Source of the DNA: Kangiella marina
GTDB taxonomy: Bacteria; Pseudomonadota; Gammaproteobacteria; Enterobacterales; Kangiellaceae
Length of the DNA stretch: 64,000 bases
Reading direction: 5' to 3'
Assembly (NCBI RefSeq): GCF_039541235.1
Contig: NZ_BAABFV010000002.1
Location: 434,001 to 498,000, forward strand
Part shown: one piece after another, positions 1 to 8,513 of the stretch
How positions within the stretch are numbered: the stretch's first letter is position 1
How the letters are laid out: each line of letters begins with the position of its first letter
Position numbers and translations under genes: made by a program
The notes under the pieces: generated by a model
Told to the model about the DNA's origin: nothing
Databases searched by the model: none
The model's input: the letters and a program-made list of their open reading frames with translations, nothing else

Positions 1-297
1 AATTTTCCAAGCACTCATCCCTACCGTCTGGCCGTAGCGGACGTGCGAGCCGACAAAGTATAGTAGCAATAGTAGCGTCGGGAACAATGAATAGATTTGG
101 TAGGTTAGAGAGTCCTGCCAACCCGTTTCAATATTCATATCTTCAACGCCTAGCATCCAGTGAATCAGTGGGAACGTGAATAACCCCCACAAGAACCATA
201 TTGCGATGCTGATTAAAATATCATACAACCAAGCGCCCAGTTTTTTGGTAATCGGTGCTGGTGTGGTTATAAGTGATTGTGCTGTATTTTTTGTCAT
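1..297 (-). CDS. RDD family membrane protein (3' part outside window)
   Basis: The first 99 codons are visible, running off the left edge. ATG lies at 297 on the minus strand. The reading frame shows a KLGAWLYDILI segment near residue 19, which fits the start of an RDD domain (the Arg is replaced by Gly-Ala here). Two hydrophobic membrane stretches follow at about residues 24-45 and 68-82, then the GQTVGMSAWKI motif that is typical of the family after its second helix. RDD proteins are small integral membrane proteins of poorly defined, probably transport-related function. The end of the protein lies outside the window. The family assignment rests on the motif pair, and the function is unknown. 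Confidence 0.75.
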   Translation of the reverse strand, partial: MTKNTAQSLITTPAPITKKLGAWLYDILISIAIWFLWGLFTFPLIHWMLGVEDMNIETGWQDSLTYQIYSLFPTLLLLLYFVGSHVRYGQTVGMSAWKI

Positions 298-316
298 GGC
301 TAAAGGCAGTTATGTC

Positions 317-396
317 GTCATTCCCGCGAAGGCGGGAATCTTATAATAAATAAAGTGGATCTGTAGTCGTTAGATTCCCACCTTTGCGGGAATGAC
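317..396. repeat. REP-like inverted pair, copy 1
   Basis: Two 25-base arms (317-341 and 372-396) face each other. They are imperfect inverted copies of the unit GTCATTCCCGCG..CGGGAATCT, and each arm is itself palindromic. A perfect version of the same pair follows eno (43494-43566) and a single unit lies at 33181-33205. The element sits in the divergent intergenic space between the RDD gene and the DUF885 gene. It resembles REP/BIME-type extragenic palindromes; the role is not known. Confidence 0.8.
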
Positions 397-536
397 AGAA
401 TAAGGGCGCTAGTCTAGCAAAACAGGGCTCTGTAGACTAGCTGAAACACTCTTTTACAGCATTTCAATCGCACCGCTTTCATCAATAAGTTATTCCTGAT
501 ATAAAAGGTGCATTGTTTGCTGAGTAGGTTTGAATA

Positions 537-2318
537 ATGACATTAACAAAAACATTAATGGTTTCCGGCGCTTTATTGGCCAGTAGTATCACCGCGGTAG
601 CCGGTGAGGATCATAGCCAATGGCTAGATGATTTCTTTCAAGAGGTGCAGGAGTATCGTCAGTCGCAAAACCCTGTATGGGCAGCTCGTGAGGGTGATGA
701 GAGTGCGAAAGGAAAATTACGCGACGTCAGTCCTGAGGCATATGCTGATCGTAAAGTGAAGTTATTAGAACTTATCAAGGAACTAGAGAGTATCAAGCGT
801 GACAATCTGCTCCAAGACGAGCAGATTAGTTACGACATGATGATGACCCAGTTGAAACAAGACGTGGCTGAGGTAGATTTTAAAGCGTACCAAATGCCGC
901 TAACGTCAGAGTATGGCTTCCATGCACAGACAACTAATCTAGCCAATGCTTTCCGCTTTAGAACCGCGGACGATTATCAGGATTACATCGCCTTGTTGGA
1001 AGCGATACCGACGTTTTTCCAGCAAAATGTGTCCAACATGCGCAATGGAATAAAGCGTGGTTTTACAGTACCAAGAGCAGTACTAGATGGTTACAGCGAT
1101 AGTATTAGCGTGTATATCAAAGATGATCCTAAAGAAACGGTTTGGTACCGACCTTTTAATAATATGCCGGATACCTTAAGTACGGAAGATCAGGCTGTTT
1201 TGCAGAAAAAAGCAGCTAAGGTGATTTCTAATAAGGTTTTACCACAATACCAAGCGTATCTGACATTCTTTGAAGATGAATACCTTCCTGCGGCGAAAAA
1301 GAGTATTGCCGCATATGACTTCCCAGATGGAAAGGCTTACTACCAAAATCAGATTAAACATTACACAACCTTGGATTTATCGCCAGATGAGATTCATGAG
1401 ATTGGTCTAAAAGAAGTTGCCAGAATCCGCAAAGAAATGGAGGAGGTCATTGAGACCACGGGCTTTGAGGGTTCTTTCGAGGAGTTTTTGCACTTCTTAC
1501 GAACTGATGAGCAGTTTTATGCAAAAACACCTGAGGAGCTGTTAAAAGAAGCAGCTTACATGTCAAAAAAGATGGATCATCAGCTTCCTAAGTTTTTCGG
1601 CAAATTACCGCGCCAACCCTACGGCGTTGTGCCTGTACCAGAGGAGATTGCACCGAAGTACACGACTGGTCGTTACTCAGGGGCTCCTATCGATAGTGAT
1701 CGTGCAGGAGAGTACTGGGTGAATACCTATGCCTTAGAGAAGCGTCCATTGTACAATTTAGAAGCCCTCACCTTACACGAGGCGGTTCCGGGTCACCATT
1801 TACAGACCGCTTTGGCCCAAGAGCTAACGCACTTACCCAAGTTCCGTCAAAACACTTATATTTCAGCATTTGGTGAAGGGTGGGGGTTATACAGCGAGAA
1901 GCTGGGGCTAGAAGCCGGCTTTTATGAGGATCCCTACAGTAATTTCGGCCGATTAACTTATGAAATGTGGCGCGCTATGCGACTGGTTGTGGATACAGGC
2001 ATGCACGCGAAAGGCTGGAGTCGTGAGAAAGCGATCAGCATGATGGAGAGCAATACTGCTTTGTCGACGCACAATGTTCGTACTGAAATTGATCGTTACA
2101 TTAGCTGGCCAGCGCAAGCGCTTTCTTACAAGCTGGGCGAGCTGAAGATACTAGAGTTGCGTGAAAAAGCGGAGAAAGCGTTAGGTGAAAAGTTTGATAT
2201 TCGCAAGTTCCATGACGCTGTTTTGGCCAATGGCTCGATTCCTCTTAGCGTACTCGAAGAGCAGATTGAGCAGTTTATTGAGTTAGAAAATCAGGAAGAG
2301 AAAGAGAGCCAATCATAG
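537..2318 (+). CDS. DUF885 family secreted zinc-peptidase-like protein
   Basis: The 593-residue protein has an N-terminal signal peptide (hydrophobic residues 8-20, predicted cleavage near AVAG-ED). It contains the HEAVPGHH motif with His414-Glu415 and His419/His420, the gluzincin-like signature of DUF885 proteins. Family members are about 550-620 residues and are usually annotated as periplasmic or lipoprotein metallopeptidases of unknown substrate. It is monocistronic and ends at a clear intrinsic terminator. Export and a zinc-dependent hydrolase fold are supported by the sequence; peptidase activity is inferred from the motif. Confidence 0.85.
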   Translation: MTLTKTLMVSGALLASSITAVAGEDHSQWLDDFFQEVQEYRQSQNPVWAAREGDESAKGKLRDVSPEAYADRKVKLLELIKELESIKRDNLLQDEQISYDMMMTQLKQDVAEVDFKAYQMPLTSEYGFHAQTTNLANAFRFRTADDYQDYIALLEAIPTFFQQNVSNMRNGIKRGFTVPRAVLDGYSDSISVYIKDDPKETVWYRPFNNMPDTLSTEDQAVLQKKAAKVISNKVLPQYQAYLTFFEDEYLPAAKKSIAAYDFPDGKAYYQNQIKHYTTLDLSPDEIHEIGLKEVARIRKEMEEVIETTGFEGSFEEFLHFLRTDEQFYAKTPEELLKEAAYMSKKMDHQLPKFFGKLPRQPYGVVPVPEEIAPKYTTGRYSGAPIDSDRAGEYWVNTYALEKRPLYNLEALTLHEAVPGHHLQTALAQELTHLPKFRQNTYISAFGEGWGLYSEKLGLEAGFYEDPYSNFGRLTYEMWRAMRLVVDTGMHAKGWSREKAISMMESNTALSTHNVRTEIDRYISWPAQALSYKLGELKILELREKAEKALGEKFDIRKFHDAVLANGSIPLSVLEEQIEQFIELENQEEKESQS

Positions 2319-2353
2319 CTCAATCACTGAAAAAATAGACACGGTAACAGCAC

Positions 2354-2388
2354 AAAGCCCAGCCATCGAGCTGGGCTTTTGTTTTTTG
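2354..2388 (+). terminator. Intrinsic terminator after the DUF885 gene
   Basis: A perfect 10-bp stem AAAGCCCAGC / GCTGGGCTTT (2354-2363 with 2370-2379) has a six-base loop and is followed by a T-rich run to about 2388. Confidence 0.9.
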
Positions 2389-2413
2389 GCGTTCTCGTAA
2401 AAGATAAAAACAC

Positions 2414-2441
2414 TTGACTTGGTATGAAAAATTACCATAAT
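2414..2441 (+). promoter_or_regulatory. Sigma70-type promoter for the membrane protein/XRE pair
   Basis: TTGACT (2414-2419), a 16-bp spacer and CATAAT (2436-2441) lie about 80 bp upstream of the ATG at 2524. A GGTA..TACC dyad spans the spacer (2421-2436) and could be a site for the XRE protein encoded in the operon; that part is a guess. Confidence 0.55.
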
Positions 2442-2523
2442 GACACCTAAAGGTTTCAATAAGGGTTGCTAAGCTATCTTTGTGATACTCTTGTTGTGTT
2501 TTAATAATTGGTAATGAGGTAAA

Positions 2524-2997
2524 ATGATGAGTCAAAAGAATTGTGCAGAGACAGTGGATAGAGTTCAGACAGGCGTTGCTCGAGGGATGCTGGTATGTGG
2601 TGTCACTTATTTGATTTTGTTGTGGGAAACACTGACCGAGAAGGGGCGCTTAAATGAAATTTTAGATTTTGCGTCTATCCTAGGTTCTGGTTTAACGATC
2701 ATAGTGACGTTTGTCTCTTTGTGGCCAGTGATTAAGCAAAAGTTGACTGGAAAGATGCTTGTCAAAAACGAAACCGAAAGTTTCGTTTCAGGCGCCATGC
2801 TGGCAAGTTTTAAAAATGGATGGATTGCTTTAACCTTAACGTTGGTCGTTTTATTAGGCACTTCGAAGTTTTTAGACAGCTTAGCGTTACCACTACGATT
2901 TTACTTCGTGTTATTGTTCGCTGTTGCCGTACTTTCAGCCAGCATAAGCTTTTTCTGGCTCACGCGAGAGGATGATCTGGAAGAGCTAGAGGAGTAG
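2524..2997 (+). CDS. Small four-helix membrane protein of unknown function
   Basis: The 157-residue protein has hydrophobic stretches at about residues 20-38, 53-75, 98-115 and 125-145 and an acidic tail. I recognise no catalytic motif. The start has tandem ATGs (2524, 2527) with a GAGGT ribosome-binding site. The next gene, a 71-residue XRE regulator, begins 4 bp after the stop. This layout (membrane protein plus very small YozG-type HTH protein) recurs in many bacteria, often with DUF2178/DUF2975-like membrane proteins. Which of those families applies here I cannot say. Confidence 0.7.
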   Translation: MMSQKNCAETVDRVQTGVARGMLVCGVTYLILLWETLTEKGRLNEILDFASILGSGLTIIVTFVSLWPVIKQKLTGKMLVKNETESFVSGAMLASFKNGWIALTLTLVVLLGTSKFLDSLALPLRFYFVLLFAVAVLSASISFFWLTREDDLEELEE

Positions 2998-3001
2998 TGC
3001 T

Positions 3002-3217
3002 ATGCACCCCGAACTTGATAATCGCATTCGAGTTTTTCGAGCTGAGCATCGCATGAGCCAAAGTGACTTGGCGGAAGCTATTGGTGTATCGAGAAAAACC
3101 ATCAGTACGATTGAGGTGGGAAAGTTTGTTCCTTCAACGATCATTGCACTGAAAATAGCCGAGTATTTTAATGCTCCTGTGGAAGAGGTTTTCAGTCTGA
3201 TTAAGACTGAGGAGTAA
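3002..3217 (+). CDS. Small XRE-family (YozG/Cro-like) transcriptional regulator
   Basis: The 71-residue protein is essentially one HTH_3 domain. Helix-turn-helix residues about 18-40 carry the pattern SQSDLAEAIGVSRKTISTIE, and the FVPS and EYFNAPVEEVF segments are typical of the YozG-like Cro/CI group. There is no extra sensing domain. It is co-transcribed with the preceding membrane protein (4-bp gap), so it probably represses its own operon, possibly with the membrane protein modulating it. The family is certain; the target is inferred. Confidence 0.88.
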   Translation: MHPELDNRIRVFRAEHRMSQSDLAEAIGVSRKTISTIEVGKFVPSTIIALKIAEYFNAPVEEVFSLIKTEE

Positions 3218-3243
3218 ATGGCCGAAAAAGCTCTTTAACAGTA

Positions 3244-3271
3244 TTGCAATAACAGCTTATTGGTTTATAAT
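3244..3271 (+). promoter_or_regulatory. tRNA-Leu promoter with GC-rich discriminator
   Basis: TTGCAA (3244-3249), a 16-bp spacer and a perfect TATAAT (3266-3271) lie about 50 bp before the tRNA. The GCCCCGC stretch just after the -10 is the GC-rich discriminator usual for stringently controlled stable RNA promoters. Confidence 0.8.
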
Positions 3272-3275
3272 GCCC

Positions 3276-3311
3276 CGCACTTTTAAGGAGTTATCGCCTC
3301 TTAAAAGTGCG
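3276..3311 (+). other. 12-bp perfect hairpin in the tRNA-Leu 5' leader
   Basis: CGCACTTTTAAG (3276-3287) pairs exactly with CTTAAAAGTGCG (3300-3311) across a 12-base loop, between the predicted transcription start and the mature tRNA. It could be an RNase processing structure or a remnant of an earlier gene boundary. Confidence 0.6.
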
Positions 3312-3320
3312 AAAAAAAGT

Positions 3321-3407
3321 GCCGGAGTGATGGAATTGGTAGACATGACGGATTCAAAATCCGTTGCTCTTGCGAGCGTGGCGGTTCAAGTCCGCCCTCC
3401 GGTACCA
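3321..3407 (+). tRNA. tRNA-Leu (anticodon CAA)
   Basis: The 87-nt gene includes an encoded CCA end (3405-3407). The acceptor GCCGGAG pairs with CTCCGGT (a terminal G-T wobble, as in other bacterial leucine tRNAs). The anticodon arm ACGGA-TTCAAAA-TCCGT gives anticodon CAA. A long variable arm (CTCTTGCGAG region) and the T arm GCGG-TTCAAGT-CCGC complete the cloverleaf. The long variable arm and A73 discriminator are leucine-type features. Confidence 0.97.
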
Positions 3408-3887
3408 TCTTTCTTAGAATCCTTTTTTCATATCAAATCTTCCTGCAAGCGCTTTAGTTATAAATCTAAGTTTATTCATTGATTCTCTTCAGTCATTGCT
3501 CCTCCGAAAAAAATTATTTATGTTAACTGGATCACAGTTGTGATCTAAAGCTGGTTGTACCAGAGGTCTAGACAGCCAAATGTAACCATAAAATCCTTTA
3601 TGGCAAGTCAAATTCAACTTGTTTTTGTTGGTGTGCGTTTTAATGCTTGGTGACTATAAGCTACTGTTGTTTTATTATTGGCGCATAATTCTTATATTTC
3701 AATTAGATATATGATGCTACCTGTTTGACATGTGTTCGTATTTCCAGCTTTTAAGTTTAAAACGAGTGTTTTTTACAGTAAGAAATATTGATGCTATAAA
3801 TCTTCTCAGCTTAGTTATTCTAATGAATTGCTGAGCTTATTAAGAAAAAACAAACAAAACACACAGTAACACCGATGGGGGTAGTCG
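3408..3887. other. Intergenic stretch between tRNA-Leu and the lipase gene
   Basis: This 480-bp AT-rich stretch has no convincing open frame. A TTGACA at 3725-3730 could be the -35 of a lipase promoter, but no good -10 follows at standard spacing. GGGGG near 3876 lies before the ATG at 3888. I see no hairpin with a U-tract after the tRNA. Confidence 0.5.
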
Positions 3888-4742
3888 ATGTTTAGAAAAC
3901 TCATGCTGTTAATCGCAGCACTCACCTTTACTGGGCTTAGTCATGCAAATACAGGCGTGGCTTTTGTTCATGGCACAGGCAGTCAAAGTGATGCCTATAA
4001 TGATTACTGGACGGGCAGCTTTGTTCAGTCAGTGATTCAGGGCCTTCCTAACTCAAGTAATTACACCGTCATTAATTGTGACTTTACTCAATACATGTGG
4101 ACATCTGGCGCTGCGGGTTGCTTAGCTGGACAGTTGACCACCTTCATTAACCAAAAGGGGATAACCAGTCTAACTTTAATCACGCACTCAAACGGCGGGA
4201 ATGTTGCACGTTGGATTATGTCGAATCCTACTTGGGATAGCCGTTATCCGAACATTATCAATCGAATCGATGAAGTTATCGCTTTGGCGCCATCAAGTGG
4301 CGGTACGCCTTTAGCCGATGCTGTGATTGATGGTAATGTTTTTGAGTCAGCCTTGGGCTGGTTGTTGGGTTATAAGAATGATGCTGTTCGCATGCAGCAA
4401 GAAGCATGGATGGCGAGTTATAACGCCAACTGGCTATACGGTACAGGTGGTAGACCGGGTTTACCTAAGCCGTTTCGAAGTGTCGTTGGTACGGATGTAG
4501 AGTCCGCTATCTGGGATAGTGATAGTTACTGTGGTGGCTATGCTCAAAACGTTGGTTTGGAGTTTACTCAGAACTGGTTGGATAGTTGTTCTGATGGGTT
4601 CTTAAATTGTAGCTCGCAAAATGCAGCTGGATCAGTATGGTTTTATGACACCAGCAAGACTTACGGTGATGAGCCGTTGAGTCATGCCCAAAGCAGACGC
4701 AAGTGCTTTGGTTTAGATGCATTTCTACGTAACCGAATTTAA
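3888..4742 (+). CDS. Secreted alpha/beta-hydrolase, lipase-like
   Basis: The 284-residue protein has a signal peptide (residues 1-20, cleavage after SHA). FVHGTG near residue 26 is the oxyanion-side HG motif. THSNGGNVAR near residue 104 is a nucleophile elbow in which the usual GxSxG reads H-S-N-G-G. A plausible catalytic His lies near the C terminus (EPLSHAQSR), and four or more cysteines suggest disulfides. This pattern fits secreted lipases/esterases. The next gene starts 9 bp downstream with an AAGGAG ribosome site, so the two are an operon. Substrate is unknown. Confidence 0.75.
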   Translation: MFRKLMLLIAALTFTGLSHANTGVAFVHGTGSQSDAYNDYWTGSFVQSVIQGLPNSSNYTVINCDFTQYMWTSGAAGCLAGQLTTFINQKGITSLTLITHSNGGNVARWIMSNPTWDSRYPNIINRIDEVIALAPSSGGTPLADAVIDGNVFESALGWLLGYKNDAVRMQQEAWMASYNANWLYGTGGRPGLPKPFRSVVGTDVESAIWDSDSYCGGYAQNVGLEFTQNWLDSCSDGFLNCSSQNAAGSVWFYDTSKTYGDEPLSHAQSRRKCFGLDAFLRNRI

Positions 4743-4751
4743 GGAGTTATC

Positions 4752-5948
4752 ATGAGAACTTTATTATTAACGTCAATGATCATTTCTTTGAGTGGTGTTG
4801 CCGTAGCCGATTCTACTAGCTCAAAGTCACAGCGTGACCACTTATACACTGGGCAGCCGGGCAATACCGCTCCTGCCCAACCAGATAGCCAGCGTGAAAT
4901 GAAAAACGTGAGCTACAGCTTTCCAATTAACAATATCCAGCAAATAGACTTTTCGCAAAAGCAGTCTCATGTGCAAAGTCGTCAATATATGAAGGATGTA
5001 ACGGGAGCACAATTAAAGTCTGGTATTGTTCTGACCACTTCTGCTAAAGGTGCGTTAGTGCGAATCTCTGCTTTTGACGGACAAAGTGCTGTAGAGCCAG
5101 AGCAGTTAACGGTTCGAAGCCCAAAAGGGCAGGTTTATCAGCAGGGGAAAGCTTTTGATACTCTGGTCAGTAGTCATGCGATGCAAAAAAATGGCATGGG
5201 CTTTCAACAAGGCACGACGGGGTTCAAAATGGATGATAGCTTGGGTGCTGGGCGTTTTTCACTGAAAGCGGAGAAAGGTGTATCTAGTCATGGCAAGTAC
5301 CGCATCAATGTCTTTGAAAAAAACAGCGACACAGAAATGCACTTAACGGCTAATAAAAGTAATTATCTTAATGAGGATGTATTGAGTGTTAATGCTTCGG
5401 TATTTGCACAGGGTAAAACTCAAGATATTGTCAGCATTAAAGGGCAGATAGTATCGCCAACAGGTAAAACTTTTAAGGTTGACTTTACGCCAAGCAAAGA
5501 CGGCTACTCGTTGAGCAAACCTTTGGATATGTCTGCTGACACAGTCCCGGGAGCCCTTTGGGAGCTACATACTGAAACTCAAGTGAAACGCAATGGAGAA
5601 GTCATTCAGCGTAATGCGCAATTACCTTTTGCTTTTGCCGAAAAGACAGCAAAGTTGTCTGCTGAGCCTGTAATGTCAGGTCAAAAGCAAAGTCCAGTCG
5701 CGACTATTCCGGTTAACGCAAGTGTTGATGGTCGTTATGAAGTCCGCGCTGTACTTTATGGCACAGATGCTCACGGCAATTTGAAACCTGTGATGATGAC
5801 GCATAGCGCAGCTAACCTTGCTGCTGGTGAAGGTGCTATTCACATGAAGTTTGATTCTCAGCTATTAAAGCAAGCAGGCGTCACAGCCCCTTACGAAGTC
5901 AAGCAGCTAGAGCTTCGTGATCAAGGTCAGATGGCACTGATGCAATAA
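4752..5948 (+). CDS. DUF4785-like secreted protein, partner of the lipase
   Basis: The 398-residue protein has an N-terminal signal peptide (about 19 residues, cleavage after AVA). The rest is soluble and beta-rich, with repeated Ig-like stretches near residues 180-300 and a C-terminal segment that reads like another beta-sandwich. I believe it belongs to the DUF4785 family of secreted proteins from Legionella and marine gammaproteobacteria; that is from memory of the family, not a search. Its tight linkage to the lipase-like gene suggests a chaperone, anchor or accessory role in secretion. Confidence 0.65.
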   Translation: MRTLLLTSMIISLSGVAVADSTSSKSQRDHLYTGQPGNTAPAQPDSQREMKNVSYSFPINNIQQIDFSQKQSHVQSRQYMKDVTGAQLKSGIVLTTSAKGALVRISAFDGQSAVEPEQLTVRSPKGQVYQQGKAFDTLVSSHAMQKNGMGFQQGTTGFKMDDSLGAGRFSLKAEKGVSSHGKYRINVFEKNSDTEMHLTANKSNYLNEDVLSVNASVFAQGKTQDIVSIKGQIVSPTGKTFKVDFTPSKDGYSLSKPLDMSADTVPGALWELHTETQVKRNGEVIQRNAQLPFAFAEKTAKLSAEPVMSGQKQSPVATIPVNASVDGRYEVRAVLYGTDAHGNLKPVMMTHSAANLAAGEGAIHMKFDSQLLKQAGVTAPYEVKQLELRDQGQMALMQ

Positions 5949-5964
5949 ACGCCAAGTGGAGTAG

Positions 5965-5994
5965 AAAAAAGCCGCGGTTATCGCGGCTTTTTTT
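5965..5994. terminator. Bidirectional terminator between DUF4785 and the RND exporter
   Basis: The stem GCCGCG (5971-5976) / CGCGGC (5982-5987) is flanked by an A-run on the left and a T-run on the right, so it can end both the plus-strand operon and the minus-strand RND gene. Confidence 0.9.
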
Positions 5995-6015
5995 GTTTGG
6001 TAATACTCGTATTCT

Positions 6016-8505
6016 TTAACTATTAGAGCTTTTTAAGGGCTTCATAGTAATGAGTAATAGCGGCAGTAACGTTAGGTTTAAGAATAATGCCACAGCCATG
6101 GCTAAGCCCGTTAATAGGCCGAAATAAATTGATGGAATAAATTCTGATAGCGCTAAGATAGCAAAGCCGAAGATGACGGTAACACCGGTATAATAAATCG
6201 CCTTACCGATACTGCCGTGACAGCGTTTCATGGTTTCAAGATAATCATTATCTTTTACGAACTCTGCTTTGAAGCGGTGGACATAATGGATCGAATTATC
6301 AACGGCAATACCAATGACAATTGCGGCGATAGTAATGGTCATCATGTCCATCGGAACACCCATCCATCCCATGATCCCAAGAACCAATGCAGCTGAGAGT
6401 GCGTTTGGAATCGTTGCTAAAATGGCTAAAACTACGGAGCGGAATAGGATGACAAACATCAACAAGATGGCCAAGTAAACTGCACCGATAGTCTTAATTT
6501 GCGAGTCAAACAAACTCTCAAGCATGTTGTTGTAGAGCACAAGCATACCCGTGAAATGGACTCTGTCTTCAGCAATGCTTTCCTCATTAACGATATAGTC
6601 GTTTATCGTATTAATAAGCTCTGCACGCTTTAGATCATGGTTCGTTTCTTGAACGCGAATATTGATTCGAATTTGATCACCAGCTTCTGAAAGGTAAGGT
6701 TTCATTAATACCGAGCGGACTTCGGCCGGTGTTTTCTGGTGGACAAGGCTCAAAGTCAATTCATCGGGATATTCGCCGTCATTCATCGTCTCCAAAACTT
6801 TGGAGTAAGTGGCGATGGATTGCACCTTGCCTGTGACACCTAGGCTATCGATAAAATCATGGATACGTTCAACTTGCTTAAGCTTGGCCCCTGTAAACCA
6901 GTAGCCAGGATCGTAGATACCACTATCAAACTCATCGCCAAACTCATCAGCGAATTCGTCATCAGCAACGAGCGCAGACTCTTCACCTTTATCAATCACA
7001 ATATCCAACGGAGTGGTTCCGCCAAGTTTTTGATCGATGACCGTCATGCCTTGGTAGATTTCTGTGCTTGGCTTGAAGTAATCGATAAAACGGTTTTCAA
7101 CTTTAAGCTGGGTAATACCGTAAGCGCTAAAGGCTATGATAGCAGTGGTTAAAACGAATATCGTGACCTTATAGTTAACGGTAAAGCTGTAAATCCAGTT
7201 GGTGATTTTGTAAGTAATACTGGTGCCACTGGTGTGAGCGTCTTTCTTTTGAAGTTGGATAAAACTTGGAAAGATAATGAATGTGACAACGAAGCCAAGC
7301 ACGATGCCGATGGTCATAATCCAGCCAAAATCAATAACGGGACGAATACCACTAATGAGGAGTGAGATAAAAGCTACGATAGTGGTCAGTGCGGTATAAA
7401 AGCATGGCCAGAACATGGTTTTTAGAGTTTGTGAGACTCTTAACTCTTGGCTTGAGTCTGGGTTTGCCGAAATGAAATCTCGGTAATAGACCGCTAAGTG
7501 AACATTCAGCGCCAATATCACGATGAGCAATATTGACGGGAAGTTTGAGGATATAACGGTAATTCGCCAATCCAGAAAGCTGAGTAACCCCGCCAGCATA
7601 ATGACGCTAACTAAGCAGGAAAATAAAGGTAGGACAACCCAACGAAGCTTACCGAAAAAGACAAACAACGCCAGCATGATAAACAGCAGTATGCCAATAC
7701 CAAACACAGTGATGTCATGCTGAATGAAGGTTAGCATGTCATTGGTAATCATCGAGATGCCACCGAGGTGCATGGAGGCAATATCTCGGTAATCTTCCAT
7801 GATGGTTCTGACTTCTGAAATGATAGCGCTTGTACGCTCAGAGACTTTCTTGCTGTAAGCATCGAACTCAGATTCTACTTGAGTTAATTTCTGTTGCTCT
7901 TCTGCGGATAGCTGCTGTTGTGAGCTTTTAGCTCTAAGTTCATCGCGGGCGTTTAACAATGAAAAATACTGTTCATCACGTTTGAAATTTATTTGTACCG
8001 CGCTCGTTTGTCCGTCTTCACCGACTAAAAGATTTTTGTAAATGGGACTTGAGGTGAATTCTTCTAGGGCTTCCTCTCTATCGATTGAAGCGCTTTGTAA
8101 GGTTGGGATTTCTTCGCCCAAAGCATCAGTATCTAACGTTAATCCTTGCAGCAGGGGTACATTAAGAATGCTGTTAATGGTTGAGACCGTTTGGACATCT
8201 TTCAACTCACTGGTCAGTGACTTTAATCCGTTAATAGATTCGTCACTCATCAATCCTTTTTCAGGCTGCCAGGTAATAATTAGAAAGTCATCTGAGCCAT
8301 ACTGCTCATTCACCTGGCGGTAGTACTCCAAAGATTGATCGTTTTCGAGAACTAGGGATTCGCCCGAGGCATCGAGTCTGAACTTATGCAATTGACTCGC
8401 GGCTAACACCGTTAAGGCAATAACAAGAAGCAGGCTTACCAGTGGGTGGTCAAGGACAGTTCTTTTATAAAGAGTAAAGAAAAAGCTTTCTTTGTGTTGG
8501 GTCAT
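6016..8505 (-). CDS. RND/MMPL-family exporter
   Basis: The 829-residue protein has the two-fold RND architecture: a TM helix near residue 20, a large periplasmic loop (about 45-255), five TM helices (about 260-440), then the repeat of one helix, periplasmic loop (about 475-650) and five helices to the end. The second half contains the conserved AVDNSIHYVHR segment of the sterol-sensing-like domain. It belongs to the 'predicted exporter, RND superfamily' group (MMPL), whose substrates are often lipids or hydrophobic molecules. The second periplasmic loop carries an odd acidic insertion, with several Asp/Glu-Phe repeats. There is no membrane-fusion partner next to it. The CorC-like gene ends 8 bp upstream, so they may share a transcript. 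Confidence 0.85.
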   Translation of the reverse strand: MTQHKESFFFTLYKRTVLDHPLVSLLLVIALTVLAASQLHKFRLDASGESLVLENDQSLEYYRQVNEQYGSDDFLIITWQPEKGLMSDESINGLKSLTSELKDVQTVSTINSILNVPLLQGLTLDTDALGEEIPTLQSASIDREEALEEFTSSPIYKNLLVGEDGQTSAVQINFKRDEQYFSLLNARDELRAKSSQQQLSAEEQQKLTQVESEFDAYSKKVSERTSAIISEVRTIMEDYRDIASMHLGGISMITNDMLTFIQHDITVFGIGILLFIMLALFVFFGKLRWVVLPLFSCLVSVIMLAGLLSFLDWRITVISSNFPSILLIVILALNVHLAVYYRDFISANPDSSQELRVSQTLKTMFWPCFYTALTTIVAFISLLISGIRPVIDFGWIMTIGIVLGFVVTFIIFPSFIQLQKKDAHTSGTSITYKITNWIYSFTVNYKVTIFVLTTAIIAFSAYGITQLKVENRFIDYFKPSTEIYQGMTVIDQKLGGTTPLDIVIDKGEESALVADDEFADEFGDEFDSGIYDPGYWFTGAKLKQVERIHDFIDSLGVTGKVQSIATYSKVLETMNDGEYPDELTLSLVHQKTPAEVRSVLMKPYLSEAGDQIRINIRVQETNHDLKRAELINTINDYIVNEESIAEDRVHFTGMLVLYNNMLESLFDSQIKTIGAVYLAILLMFVILFRSVVLAILATIPNALSAALVLGIMGWMGVPMDMMTITIAAIVIGIAVDNSIHYVHRFKAEFVKDNDYLETMKRCHGSIGKAIYYTGVTVIFGFAILALSEFIPSIYFGLLTGLAMAVALFLNLTLLPLLLITMKPLKSSNS

Positions 8506-8513
8506 TATGAGTC

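Noticed and set aside
3270-3482. Open frame of 70 codons over the tRNA-Leu
   Set aside because: It reads through the tRNA gene and its leader hairpin; the DNA is explained by the tRNA.
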